Part shown: one piece after another, positions 1 through 6,806 of the stretch
How positions within the stretch are numbered: the first letter of the stretch is position 1
Layout of the letters: each line of letters starts with the position of its first letter
Assembly: GCA_946479915.1 (NCBI GenBank)
Contig: CAMLHR010000070.1
Location: 1 to 6,806 of the forward strand
Length of the DNA: 6,806 nt
DNA from: an uncultured Lysobacter sp.
GTDB lineage: Bacteria; Pseudomonadota; Gammaproteobacteria; Xanthomonadales; Xanthomonadaceae
Direction of reading: 5' to 3'
Translations under genes and position numbers: made by a program
Notes under the pieces: model-generated
The model's database searches: none
What the model saw: only the letters and a program-made list of their open reading frames with translations
What the model was told of the DNA's origin: nothing

Positions 1-596
1 AGGATCTGCTTGAACAGCTGCGGCGACTGCGGCAGCGCGTAGAACTCGCCGGGATGCATGCGCGCGGGCACCAGGAAGTCGCGCGCGCCCTCGGGCGTGG
101 CCTTGGTGAGGATCGGCGTCTCGATGTCCTGGAAGCCGCGCGCGTCGAGCCAGCGGCGCAGCGCCTGCACCAGGCGGATGCGCGTGCGCATCGCCTGCTG
201 CATCTTGGGCGTGCGCAGGTCCAGGTACCGGTACTTCAGGCGGATGTCCTCGCCCGCGTTCTCGTGGGCGTGGAACGGCAGCGGCTCGGCCTTGTTCAGC
301 ACCTCGATCGCCGTGGCGACGACCTCCACCTGTCCGGTGGGGAGCTTGTCGTTCGGCGCCTGCCGGCGGCGCACCACGCCGGTCACGCGCAGGCAGTCCT
401 CGTAGCCCACGCCGGCCGCCACGCGCATGACCTCCGCCTGCCCGGGCTCCACCAGCACCTGGACGATGCCCTCGTGGTCGCGCAGGTCGATGAAGCACAG
501 GCCGCCGAGGTTGCGGGCGACGTCGGCCCAGCCGCACAGCGTGACGGCCTGGCCGACCAGCGCCTCGTCGACGAGGCCGCAGAAATGGGTACGCAT
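1..596 (-). CDS. aspS: Aspartyl-tRNA synthetase, N-terminal 198 residues (3' end outside window)
   Basis: Class II aminoacyl-tRNA synthetase that charges tRNA-Asp with aspartate in the cytoplasm. Residues 1 to about 105 form the OB-fold anticodon-binding domain (begins MRTHFCGL, then RDHEGIVQV). The catalytic domain follows with the family-typical KYRYLDLR (about 121-128), the motif 1 region ending [20 protein letters not shown], and [13 protein letters not shown] at the window edge; the last complete codon is residue 198 of the roughly 590 usual. Start: ATG at 596 gives the usual MRTHFC beginning; an in-frame ATG two codons upstream (602) would add Met-Ser and cannot be excluded, since neither has a strong Shine-Dalgarno. 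Residue 30 is Leu in RNLGG, where the non-discriminating Pseudomonas enzyme has His; this fits a tRNA-Asp-specific enzyme (from memory of the family). It lies 32 bp after the zinc-ribbon gene in the same direction, probably one operon. Identification is very secure. Confidence 0.97.
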   Translation of the reverse strand, partial: MRTHFCGLVDEALVGQAVTLCGWADVARNLGGLCFIDLRDHEGIVQVLVEPGQAEVMRVAAGVGYEDCLRVTGVVRRRQAPNDKLPTGQVEVVATAIEVLNKAEPLPFHAHENAGEDIRLKYRYLDLRTPKMQQAMRTRIRLVQALRRWLDARGFQDIETPILTKATPEGARDFLVPARMHPGEFYALPQSPQLFKQI

Positions 597-602
597 GGAC
601 AT

Positions 603-637
603 CCGCAGGGCGTGGAAAGCCCACTAGTTTAGGTGGG
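603..637 (-). promoter_or_regulatory. Intercistronic spacer with two competing short hairpins before aspS
   Basis: Read on the minus strand, CCCAC pairs with GTGGG (637-633 with 624-620) across an 8-base loop that contains the end of the zinc-ribbon gene's TAA stop. GGGC pairs with GCCC (622-619 with 611-608) across a 7-base loop. The arms share bases 620-622, so only one hairpin can form at a time. There is no U-run, so neither looks like a Rho-independent terminator. Such an arrangement could tune aspS translation or attenuation, but stems of 4-5 bp in GC-rich DNA arise easily by chance. Confidence 0.25.
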
Positions 638-931
638 ATCGGCCTTGGGGGCTGCCGGTTTCGGCTCCGGCTTCGAATCGGGCTTCGATTCGGCCTTCGC
701 CTCGGGCTTCGCGGCGCCCTCCCCCTTCTCGGCCAGGTTGCGCTTGCCGTCCTTCTTGACGTCGGTCTCGTACCAGCCGCTGCCGGCCAGGCGGAACGAC
801 GGCGCGGTCAGGCGGCGCCTGACGGCTTCGGCGCCGCATTCGGGGCAGGCGGCCGGATCGGGGTCGGACAGCTTCTGCAGGCGGTCGAAGTCATGGCCGC
901 AGGCGTCGCATTCGAAGGCGTAGATCGGCAT
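629..931 (-). CDS. FmdB-family zinc-ribbon protein with Lys/Pro/Glu/Ala-rich tail
   Basis: A 100-residue protein of the FmdB/CxxC_CXXC_SSSS zinc-ribbon family, found widely in bacteria with no firmly established biochemical role; cytoplasmic and probably a regulator or accessory protein. The start MPIYAFEC is the family hallmark. Two CxxC knuckles, Cys8/Cys11 and Cys29/Cys32, should bind one zinc. The conserved GSGWYETD segment follows at residues 50-57. From about residue 68 the sequence becomes a low-complexity charged tail built of imperfect Lys-Pro-Glu/Asp-Ala units, predicted disordered. The ATG at 931 is fixed by the MPIY start; the same reading frame stays open far upstream to 2329, but that part is out of frame with the antiporter and has no family resemblance. 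No clear Shine-Dalgarno is visible. It sits 56 bp after the antiporter stop and just upstream of aspS, a pairing I recall from many gamma-proteobacteria. Confidence 0.92.
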   Translation of the reverse strand: MPIYAFECDACGHDFDRLQKLSDPDPAACPECGAEAVRRRLTAPSFRLAGSGWYETDVKKDGKRNLAEKGEGAAKPEAKAESKPDSKPEPKPAAPKADPT

Positions 932-969
932 GGCAATGCGTGGACGTGGGTCTCGGACCGGCCATTCTG

Positions 970-983
970 GGGCCCGCGGGCCC
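970..983. other. Perfect 14-bp GC palindrome between antiporter and zinc-ribbon gene
   Basis: GGGCCCGCGGGCCC is its own reverse complement and starts 5 bases after the antiporter stop codon on the minus strand. As RNA it could fold with a 5-bp stem (GGGCC/GGCCC) and a CGCG loop. No T-run follows on either strand, so it is at best a weak or Rho-assisted terminator or mRNA 3' stabiliser. In DNA this rich in GC, chance is a real alternative. Confidence 0.3.
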
Positions 984-987
984 GCAA

Positions 988-2154
988 TCAAGGGGTTTTC
1001 CGCCGTGGCCACGCCCGATCGTCCAGGGGATCGATGTCGAACGGGTGGTGCAGCACCAGCGACGGCAGCATCGTGTTGAGCACCGTGTAGAGGATCAGCG
1101 CGCCGAACAGCATGTCCGGCAGGTCGAAGCGGGCATGCAGGATGTTCGCGAGCACCAGCGTGAACACGAGCGTGGGCGCGAGCGCGACGGCCACCCGCAT
1201 GTTGCTGCCGCCGCGACGCCCGAACATCGCCCGCCGCTGCAGCCAGACGATGCCGATCCGCACCGGCACCACCACGACGGTGAGCGCCAGGCCCAGCGCC
1301 AGCGCCTCCCAGCTCAGGGCTTCCCGCGAGACCCCGGTGCCGGCGTGGAAGAAGTAGAACGGCACGAAGAACGTGGCGAACAGCCGCAGCGCATGCAGGT
1401 TGTCGTCGGACGCCATCGTCGGCATCCGCTCGTGCAGCAGGCGCGCGGCCAGGCCCGCGATGAACGCGCCGACCAGGTAGTACACGCCGAGCCGGTAGGT
1501 CACGAACGCGCCGACCAGGCCGACCATCACCAGCAGCGAGAACTCCGAACCCGGCGCATGCGGGACCACCCAGCGACCGAGCGCAAGGAACAGCAGCGGC
1601 AGGCCGACGACCAGGGCGATCATCGCCGAGGTCGATGCGGCGAGCTGCGCGACATCGTTCGCCTGCAGCAGGAAGAACAGTGCGGCCAGGGCGAGCAGTT
1701 CGCCGGCGATGGCCTTGCTCGTCACCCAGAAGCGCTCCTCCTCGTCCAGGCCCAGGCGCTCGAGCGTGTCGAGGATGAAGCCGGTGGACGGGGTGAGCAG
1801 CGCCAGCGCCACCAGCGCCGCCGCCTGCCACGACAGGCCCGCGAAGCGCCAGGCCAGCCACGCGGTCCCGGCGAGCGTGGCGATGCGGATCGCGAGGTGC
1901 ACGGCCAGCTGCCCGAAGTTCCTGCGCAGCGCGGCCGGATCCACCTCCAGCCCCGCGAAGAGGAACAGCGACGAGATGCCCAGGGTGGACAGCAGCACCA
2001 CCACCGGGTCGTGGACGCGCTCGCCGAGGACCAGCATCGCGGCGATGCCCAGCGCCAGGCAGGTGATCGGCGCCGGCAGCTGGAACCGCTGCAGCCAGCG
2101 CGGCACCACCAGCAGCCCGAAGATCAGCAGGAGATAAACGAGTTCGTTGCCCAT
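988..2154 (-). CDS. Cation:proton antiporter, CPA2 (KefB/NhaP-like) membrane domain without RCK domain
   Basis: An inner-membrane transporter of 388 residues, almost entirely hydrophobic with roughly 11-13 membrane spans, matching the Na+/H+ exchanger (CPA2, COG0475-like) fold. It probably exchanges K+ or Na+ for protons; the ion cannot be read from the sequence. Visible marks: GLEVDPAALRRNFGQ after the third span (69-82), the TPSTGFILDTLERLGL segment (121-136) matching the unwound helix region, and SKAIAGELLALAALF (146-160), the ion-binding helix. There Glu152, preceded by Gly, occupies the place where most CPA2 proteins have an Asp (QD, ED or DD). It ends soon after the last span, with no cytoplasmic RCK/TrkA domain. 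Start ATG 2154 is supported by AGGA four bases upstream (2162-2159). It is divergent from the SIMPL gene and followed by the zinc-ribbon gene and aspS in the same direction. Confidence 0.88.
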   Translation of the reverse strand: MGNELVYLLLIFGLLVVPRWLQRFQLPAPITCLALGIAAMLVLGERVHDPVVVLLSTLGISSLFLFAGLEVDPAALRRNFGQLAVHLAIRIATLAGTAWLAWRFAGLSWQAAALVALALLTPSTGFILDTLERLGLDEEERFWVTSKAIAGELLALAALFFLLQANDVAQLAASTSAMIALVVGLPLLFLALGRWVVPHAPGSEFSLLVMVGLVGAFVTYRLGVYYLVGAFIAGLAARLLHERMPTMASDDNLHALRLFATFFVPFYFFHAGTGVSREALSWEALALGLALTVVVVPVRIGIVWLQRRAMFGRRGGSNMRVAVALAPTLVFTLVLANILHARFDLPDMLFGALILYTVLNTMLPSLVLHHPFDIDPLDDRAWPRRKTP

Positions 2155-2225
2155 GCGGTCCTGTCGTGCGGGTGGGCCCCGTCACGGCGTAGCCTACGCG
2201 AGAGTCCACCGGAGCCCGACCGCCC
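2155..2225. promoter_or_regulatory. Divergent promoter region of the antiporter and SIMPL gene, with 6-1-6 palindrome
   Basis: This 71-bp spacer must hold the start signals of two divergent genes. GCGTAG-C-CTACGC at 2187-2199 is a perfect inverted repeat with a single central base, 33 bp from the SIMPL ATG and 39 bp from the antiporter ATG. TAGCCT on the plus strand (2190-2195) and TAGGCT on the minus strand (2196-2191) are weak -10 candidates lying inside it; no convincing -35 box is seen. A GGAG Shine-Dalgarno at 2211-2214 precedes the SIMPL start by 11 bases. The palindrome is either an operator for a dimeric regulator or a two-way -10 region. Confidence 0.4.
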
Positions 2226-2939
2226 ATGACCCGACCGACACCGACCGGCCTCGCCGCCATCGCCGCCTCCCTGCTGCTCGCCCTCGGCCTGGTCGGTGCG
2301 GGATGGTTCGCGGCGGACGGCCTGGCCAAGCTGCGGACCGACGACCGCTACGTCACGGTCAAGGGGTCCGCCGAACGGATCGTGGATGCGGACCTCGTCG
2401 TCTGGCCGATGCCCCACTTCGTCGGCGGCAACGACCTGCGCGAAGTGACGTCGCAACTGGATGCCAACACGGCGACCATCCGCGCCTTCTTCGCGGAAGC
2501 GGGCTTCGGCGAGGACGAGATCGTGGTCTCGCCGCCCCGGCTCGAGGATCGGTGGACCTACGCGTACGGAGACAACCGGCCGCCGGAGCGTTACCGCTAC
2601 GCCACGACCGTCACGCTGCGGACGACGCGGGTGGAGGAAGCGCTGGCGGCCCTGCGCCGCAGCGGCGAACTCGTCGGCCGCGGCGTCCTGTTCGAACAGG
2701 GCGGCTATCCGGAGTTCGACTACACCGGGCTCAACGACATCAAGCCGGCGCTGATCGCCGAGGCGACCGCCAACGCGCGCGAGTCCGCGGTCCAGTTCGC
2801 GAAGGATTCCGGCGCGCGCCTGGGCGGCATCCGCAACGCCAACCAGGGCGTGGTGTCGATCACCGACCGCGACCAGGGCAGCCCGCACGTCAAGAAGGTG
2901 CGGGTGGTGACCACGGTCGAGTACTTCCTGCGCGACTGA
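2226..2939 (+). CDS. SIMPL-domain (DUF541/YggE-like) periplasmic protein, membrane-anchored
   Basis: A 237-residue protein of the SIMPL (DUF541) family, whose relatives such as E. coli YggE are periplasmic and linked to oxidative-stress phenotypes, with mechanism unclear. Residues 8-30 form one hydrophobic segment with AGWFAADG at its end, acting as signal peptide or N-terminal anchor; the protein has no cysteine, so it is not a lipoprotein. The family pattern follows: YVTVKGSAERIVDADLVVW (42-60), a central segment around RYRYATTVTLRT, then ALIAEATANARESAVQFAKD (175-194), and the closing strand KKVRVVTTVEYFL (223-235). ATG 2226 is supported by GGAG 11 bases upstream and by the hydrophobic segment directly after it. 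It is divergent from the antiporter; its stop lies 6 bp from the stop of convergent yheS, so it is probably a single-gene transcript. No specific function can be assigned. Confidence 0.88.
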   Translation: MTRPTPTGLAAIAASLLLALGLVGAGWFAADGLAKLRTDDRYVTVKGSAERIVDADLVVWPMPHFVGGNDLREVTSQLDANTATIRAFFAEAGFGEDEIVVSPPRLEDRWTYAYGDNRPPERYRYATTVTLRTTRVEEALAALRRSGELVGRGVLFEQGGYPEFDYTGLNDIKPALIAEATANARESAVQFAKDSGARLGGIRNANQGVVSITDRDQGSPHVKKVRVVTTVEYFLRD

Positions 2940-2945
2940 GCGGCG

Positions 2946-4820
<1,875 letters not shown>

Positions 4821-4900
4821 CCGGCGATTTTATCCGGTCGCGCGGCCGGCCCCGATCACGGCCCTGCTAAATTGGCCGCCAGCCCCCCACCGAAGCGCCG
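4821..4900. promoter_or_regulatory. Divergent promoter region of yheS and the ybaL-like gene
   Basis: For the plus-strand antiporter, TG-C-TAAATT (4865-4873) resembles an extended -10 element and lies 27 bp before the ATG at 4901; GAAG at 4892-4895 is a weak Shine-Dalgarno. For yheS, the minus strand reads TAAAAT (4832-4827), a five-of-six match to TATAAT, only 6 bases from the ATG at 4820. Transcription would then begin at or next to the start codon, which fits the lack of a Shine-Dalgarno. These are the only AT-rich patches in the spacer. No -35 box is convincing for either. An 8-bp palindrome GGCCGGCC (4844-4851) lies between them. Confidence 0.45.
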
Positions 4901-6583
4901 ATGCCGCACACCACCTCGCTGATCGCAATGCTCGTGGCCGGCTTCGTGCTGGCGTTCCTGCTCGGCGCGATCGCCAACCGCCTGCGGCTCTCGCCGCTGG
5001 TCGGCTACCTCCTGGCGGGCATCGTGGCGGGTCCATTCACGCCCGGGTTCGTCGGCGACGCGGAGATCGCGCCGCAGCTGGCCGAGATCGGCGTCATCCT
5101 GCTCATGTTCGGGGTCGGCCTGCACTTCTCGCTGCGCGACCTGATGTCGGTCCGCGCCATCGCCATTCCGGGCGCGATCGCCCAGATCGCGGTGGCCACG
5201 GTGCTGGGGTGGGGCCTGGCGATGCTGATGGGCTGGTCGCACCTGGCCGGCCTCGTGTTCGGGTTCTCGCTGGCCACGGCCTCGACCGTCGTGCTGCTGC
5301 GCGCGATGGAAGAGCGACGGCTGCTGGAGACGCGCCGGGGCAAGATCGCGGTCGGCTGGCTCATCGTCGAGGACCTGGCCTGCGTGGTCGCGCTGGTGCT
5401 CATCCCCAGCCTGGCCGAAGCCCTCGGCGGCGAGGCCGGGGCGCAGGGCGGCAGCGTGATCGGTGCCCTCGGCGCGACGGTCCTGAAGGTCGGCGCGTTC
5501 GTGGCCTTCATGCTGGTCGTGGGCCGTCGCGTCATCCCCTGGATCCTCGAGCGCATCGCCGGCACCGGCTCGCGCGAACTGTTCACGCTGTGCGTGCTGT
5601 CCATCGCGATGGGCGTGGCGTTCGGCTCGGCCGAACTGTTCGGCGTGTCGTTCGCGCTCGGCGCGTTCTTCGCCGGCATGCTGCTGAACGAGTCGGAGTT
5701 CAGCCACCAGGCCGCGCAGGACTCGCTGCCGATGCGCGATGCGTTCGCGGTGCTGTTCTTCGTCTCGGTCGGCATGTTGTTCGACCCGCGGATCCTGCTG
5801 GAGCATCCGTGGCAGGTGCTCGCGACGACGATGATCATCCTGTTCGGCAAGTCCGCGGCGGCGTACGGGATCGTGCGCGCGTTCGGGCATCCCTCGTCCA
5901 CGGCGCTGACCATCTCGACCAGCCTGGCCCAGATCGGCGAATTCGCCTTCATCATCGCGGGCCTCGGCCTCGCGCTGGGGCTGATGCCTGCCGACGGCCA
6001 CAGCCTGGTGCTGGCCGGCGCGCTGATCTCGATCATGCTCAACCCGGTGCTGTTCATGCTGCTCGACCGGCGCGAGGCCCGCGAGGCCGCGCGGGAGGCG
6101 AGCGAGGCCGCCGCGGTGGAGGAACCGCCGGTCGTGCCGGTGGACATGGGCGGGCACGTCATCCTCGTCGGCTACGGGCGCGTCGGCAGCCACCTGGCGA
6201 CGCTCCTGCAGCAGCGCGACGTGCCGCTGGTCGTCATCGAGGACGACGCGGACCTGGTCACGCGTGCCCGCGAAATGGGCCTCACGGTCATCCGCGGCAA
6301 CGTGGCGAACCAGCGCGTCATGGAAGAGGCAGCGCCGGAACGGGCGCAGATGGCGATCTTCGCGATCCCGCAGGTGCTGGAGGCGGGCGAGGCGATCGAA
6401 CGGATCAAGGCGGTGAACCCGGGCATCACGGTGCTGGCGCGCGCGCATAGCGACGGCCAGGTGCAGCACCTGCTCCAGCACGGCGCCGACGCGGCGGTCC
6501 TCGCCGAACGCGAACTCGCCTACTCGCTCGCCGAGATGGTCATGGCCACCCCGCCCTACCGCACCGCCTCCCGCCCCGCCTGA
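4901..6583 (+). CDS. ybaL: CPA2 cation:proton antiporter with C-terminal RCK domain, YbaL type
   Basis: An inner-membrane antiporter of 560 residues (E. coli YbaL about 558), resembling it nearly end to end. It probably exports K+ in exchange for H+, gated by a bound adenine nucleotide; the transported ion is inferred from the Kef/YbaL relatives. Residues 5 to about 388 form the membrane domain: SPLVGYLLAGIVAGPFTPGF (31-50), GVGLHFSLRDL (71-81), and the ion-binding helix with Glu157-Asp158 in LIVEDL. In the loop that gates Kef channels through glutathione, the key Glu is Ala272 here while Asp274 is kept (HQAAQDSLP), which favours YbaL over KefB/KefC. A Glu/Ala-rich linker (about 389-412) leads to the RCK domain (418 to about 540), with Rossmann loop GYGRVGS (424-430) and Glu447 placed to bind the ribose. 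MPHTTSLI matches the YbaL start. No KefF/KefG-like partner is present. Confidence 0.93.
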   Translation: MPHTTSLIAMLVAGFVLAFLLGAIANRLRLSPLVGYLLAGIVAGPFTPGFVGDAEIAPQLAEIGVILLMFGVGLHFSLRDLMSVRAIAIPGAIAQIAVATVLGWGLAMLMGWSHLAGLVFGFSLATASTVVLLRAMEERRLLETRRGKIAVGWLIVEDLACVVALVLIPSLAEALGGEAGAQGGSVIGALGATVLKVGAFVAFMLVVGRRVIPWILERIAGTGSRELFTLCVLSIAMGVAFGSAELFGVSFALGAFFAGMLLNESEFSHQAAQDSLPMRDAFAVLFFVSVGMLFDPRILLEHPWQVLATTMIILFGKSAAAYGIVRAFGHPSSTALTISTSLAQIGEFAFIIAGLGLALGLMPADGHSLVLAGALISIMLNPVLFMLLDRREAREAAREASEAAAVEEPPVVPVDMGGHVILVGYGRVGSHLATLLQQRDVPLVVIEDDADLVTRAREMGLTVIRGNVANQRVMEEAAPERAQMAIFAIPQVLEAGEAIERIKAVNPGITVLARAHSDGQVQHLLQHGADAAVLAERELAYSLAEMVMATPPYRTASRPA

Positions 6584-6585
6584 CC

Positions 6586-6599
6586 CCCGCCAACGCGGG
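6586..6599 (+). terminator. Short GC hairpin just after the ybaL stop codon
   Basis: CCCGC-CAAC-GCGGG forms a 5-bp stem with a 4-base loop, beginning two bases after the TGA. It is followed by an A, a G and a run of C rather than T, so it is not a canonical Rho-independent terminator. Position directly after the stop supports a role as transcript end or 3' stabiliser; the composition makes chance formation possible. Confidence 0.35.
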
Positions 6600-6610
6600 A
6601 GCCCCCCCCA

Positions 6611-6636
6611 TGTAGGAGCCGCTTCAGCGGCGATGC
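6611..6636 (+). repeat. REP-like palindromic element, copy 1 (GTAG-headed)
   Basis: A 26-bp unit beginning TGTAGGAG and ending CGATGC, identical to the copy 33 bp further on. It contains a perfect hairpin, GCCGC-TTCA-GCGGC (6618-6631), preceded by a GTAG head at 6612-6615. The GTAG head plus a short stem is the layout of SMAG-type REP elements of Stenotrophomonas and relatives, which are mobilised by RAYT (IS200/Y1-like) transposases. Such units usually lie in spacers after genes, as here after ybaL. No transposase gene is in the window. Confidence 0.75.
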
Positions 6637-6643
6637 TCTCCCT

Positions 6644-6669
6644 TGTAGGAGCCGCTTCAGCGGCGATGC
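6644..6669 (+). repeat. REP-like palindromic element, copy 2 (GTAG-headed)
   Basis: Identical over all 26 bases to the unit at 6611-6636 and in the same orientation, separated from it by 7 bases (TCTCCCT). It has the GTAG head at 6645-6648 and hairpin GCCGC-TTCA-GCGGC at 6651-6664. Perfect identity suggests recent duplication of the 33-bp period or continuing homogenisation. The direct orientation differs from the inverted pairs of classical bipartite (BIME) arrangements. Confidence 0.75.
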
Positions 6670-6806
6670 CCTTCGCCAAGAGCGGCGAGGGTGGTGATCC
6701 CGGCGGCGAGGGCGGGCCCCGGGGGCCGCCCCCGCCCCCCCCCGGGAAACAACAAAGAGGGGTCAGAGGCCCCCCCCCAGGGCGCACAGGGCCCCCCCGG
6801 CCCCCC
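6670..6806. other. Low-complexity G/C tail, probable unreliable contig end
   Basis: No believable gene is present. The stretch is dominated by long runs of C and G (runs of about 7-10 C at 6734-6743, 6770-6778, 6792-6797 and 6801-6806). A 20-base near-palindrome at 6711-6730 matches its own reverse complement at 18 positions. The composition changes sharply from the genes to the left, where such runs are absent, and the window ends here right after multicopy repeats. This fits an assembly that broke at a dispersed repeat and was extended with poor reads. One less GC-rich island (about 6747-6768, containing GGGGTCAGAG) may be genuine intergenic sequence. Confidence 0.6.

Noticed and set aside
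940..2229. Plus-strand open frame opposite the short antiporter (Gln/Arg/His-rich)
   Set aside because: It is the antisense shadow of a convincing membrane protein and has no recognisable domain.
932..2329. Upstream continuation of the zinc-ribbon reading frame on the minus strand, which would make a 566-residue fusion protein
   Set aside because: It runs out of frame over the antiporter, is Arg/Ala/Gly-rich without any domain, and the zinc-ribbon family begins exactly at MPIY (931).
4844..4851. GGCCGGCC palindrome as an operator between yheS and ybaL
   Set aside because: An 8-bp all-GC palindrome is expected by chance in this composition and has no extended symmetry.
6586..6669. CRISPR-like reading of the repeated units after ybaL
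   Set aside because: Only two units with a 7-base spacer, each with an internal hairpin and GTAG head; this is REP-like, not a CRISPR array.
4856..6787. 643-codon open frame on the minus strand antisense to ybaL
   Set aside because: His/Arg/Asp-rich composition typical of antisense translation of GC-rich genes; ybaL matches its family over the full length.

Overview
The window is very GC-rich, densely coding bacterial DNA. It most likely comes from a Lysobacter/Luteimonas-type member of the Xanthomonadaceae (Lysobacteraceae). This is inferred from the GC-rich codon use, from an AspRS N-terminus that reads like Xanthomonadaceae enzymes as I remember them, and from GTAG-headed REP-like repeats of the kind described in Stenotrophomonas (SMAG) and relatives. 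No species is claimed. The right end looks like a contig end.

Layout. Minus strand, right to left from 2154: a short CPA2-family cation:proton antiporter (2154-988), a 100-residue FmdB-type zinc-ribbon protein (931-629), and the first 198 codons of aspS (596 to the left edge, cut by the window). Divergent from the antiporter is a membrane-anchored SIMPL-domain protein (2226-2939, plus strand). It converges with yheS, an ABC-F translation ATPase (4820-2946, minus), leaving 6 bp between their stop codons. Divergent from yheS is a ybaL-like CPA2 antiporter with a C-terminal RCK domain (4901-6583, plus). The last 223 bases carry no gene: a GC hairpin just after the ybaL stop, two direct copies of a 26-bp REP-like unit, then a tail of long G/C homopolymer runs that is probably poor-quality assembly.

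How the genes relate. Zinc-ribbon gene and aspS are close and co-directional, an arrangement I recall as common in gamma-proteobacteria. Two antiporters of different architecture lie in one 5.6-kb stretch: one without and one with a nucleotide-sensing domain. The ABC-F gene divergent from a CPA2-RCK antiporter recalls the E. coli yheS / kefG-kefB arrangement. Two short divergent intergenic regions (2155-2225 and 4821-4900) hold the likely promoters; the first has a perfect 6-1-6 palindrome and the second suggests a leaderless yheS mRNA.

This is mostly an ordinary housekeeping region. I see no prophage, CRISPR array, tRNA, rRNA, defence island or clearly new multi-gene system. The points worth a second look are regulatory and architectural.
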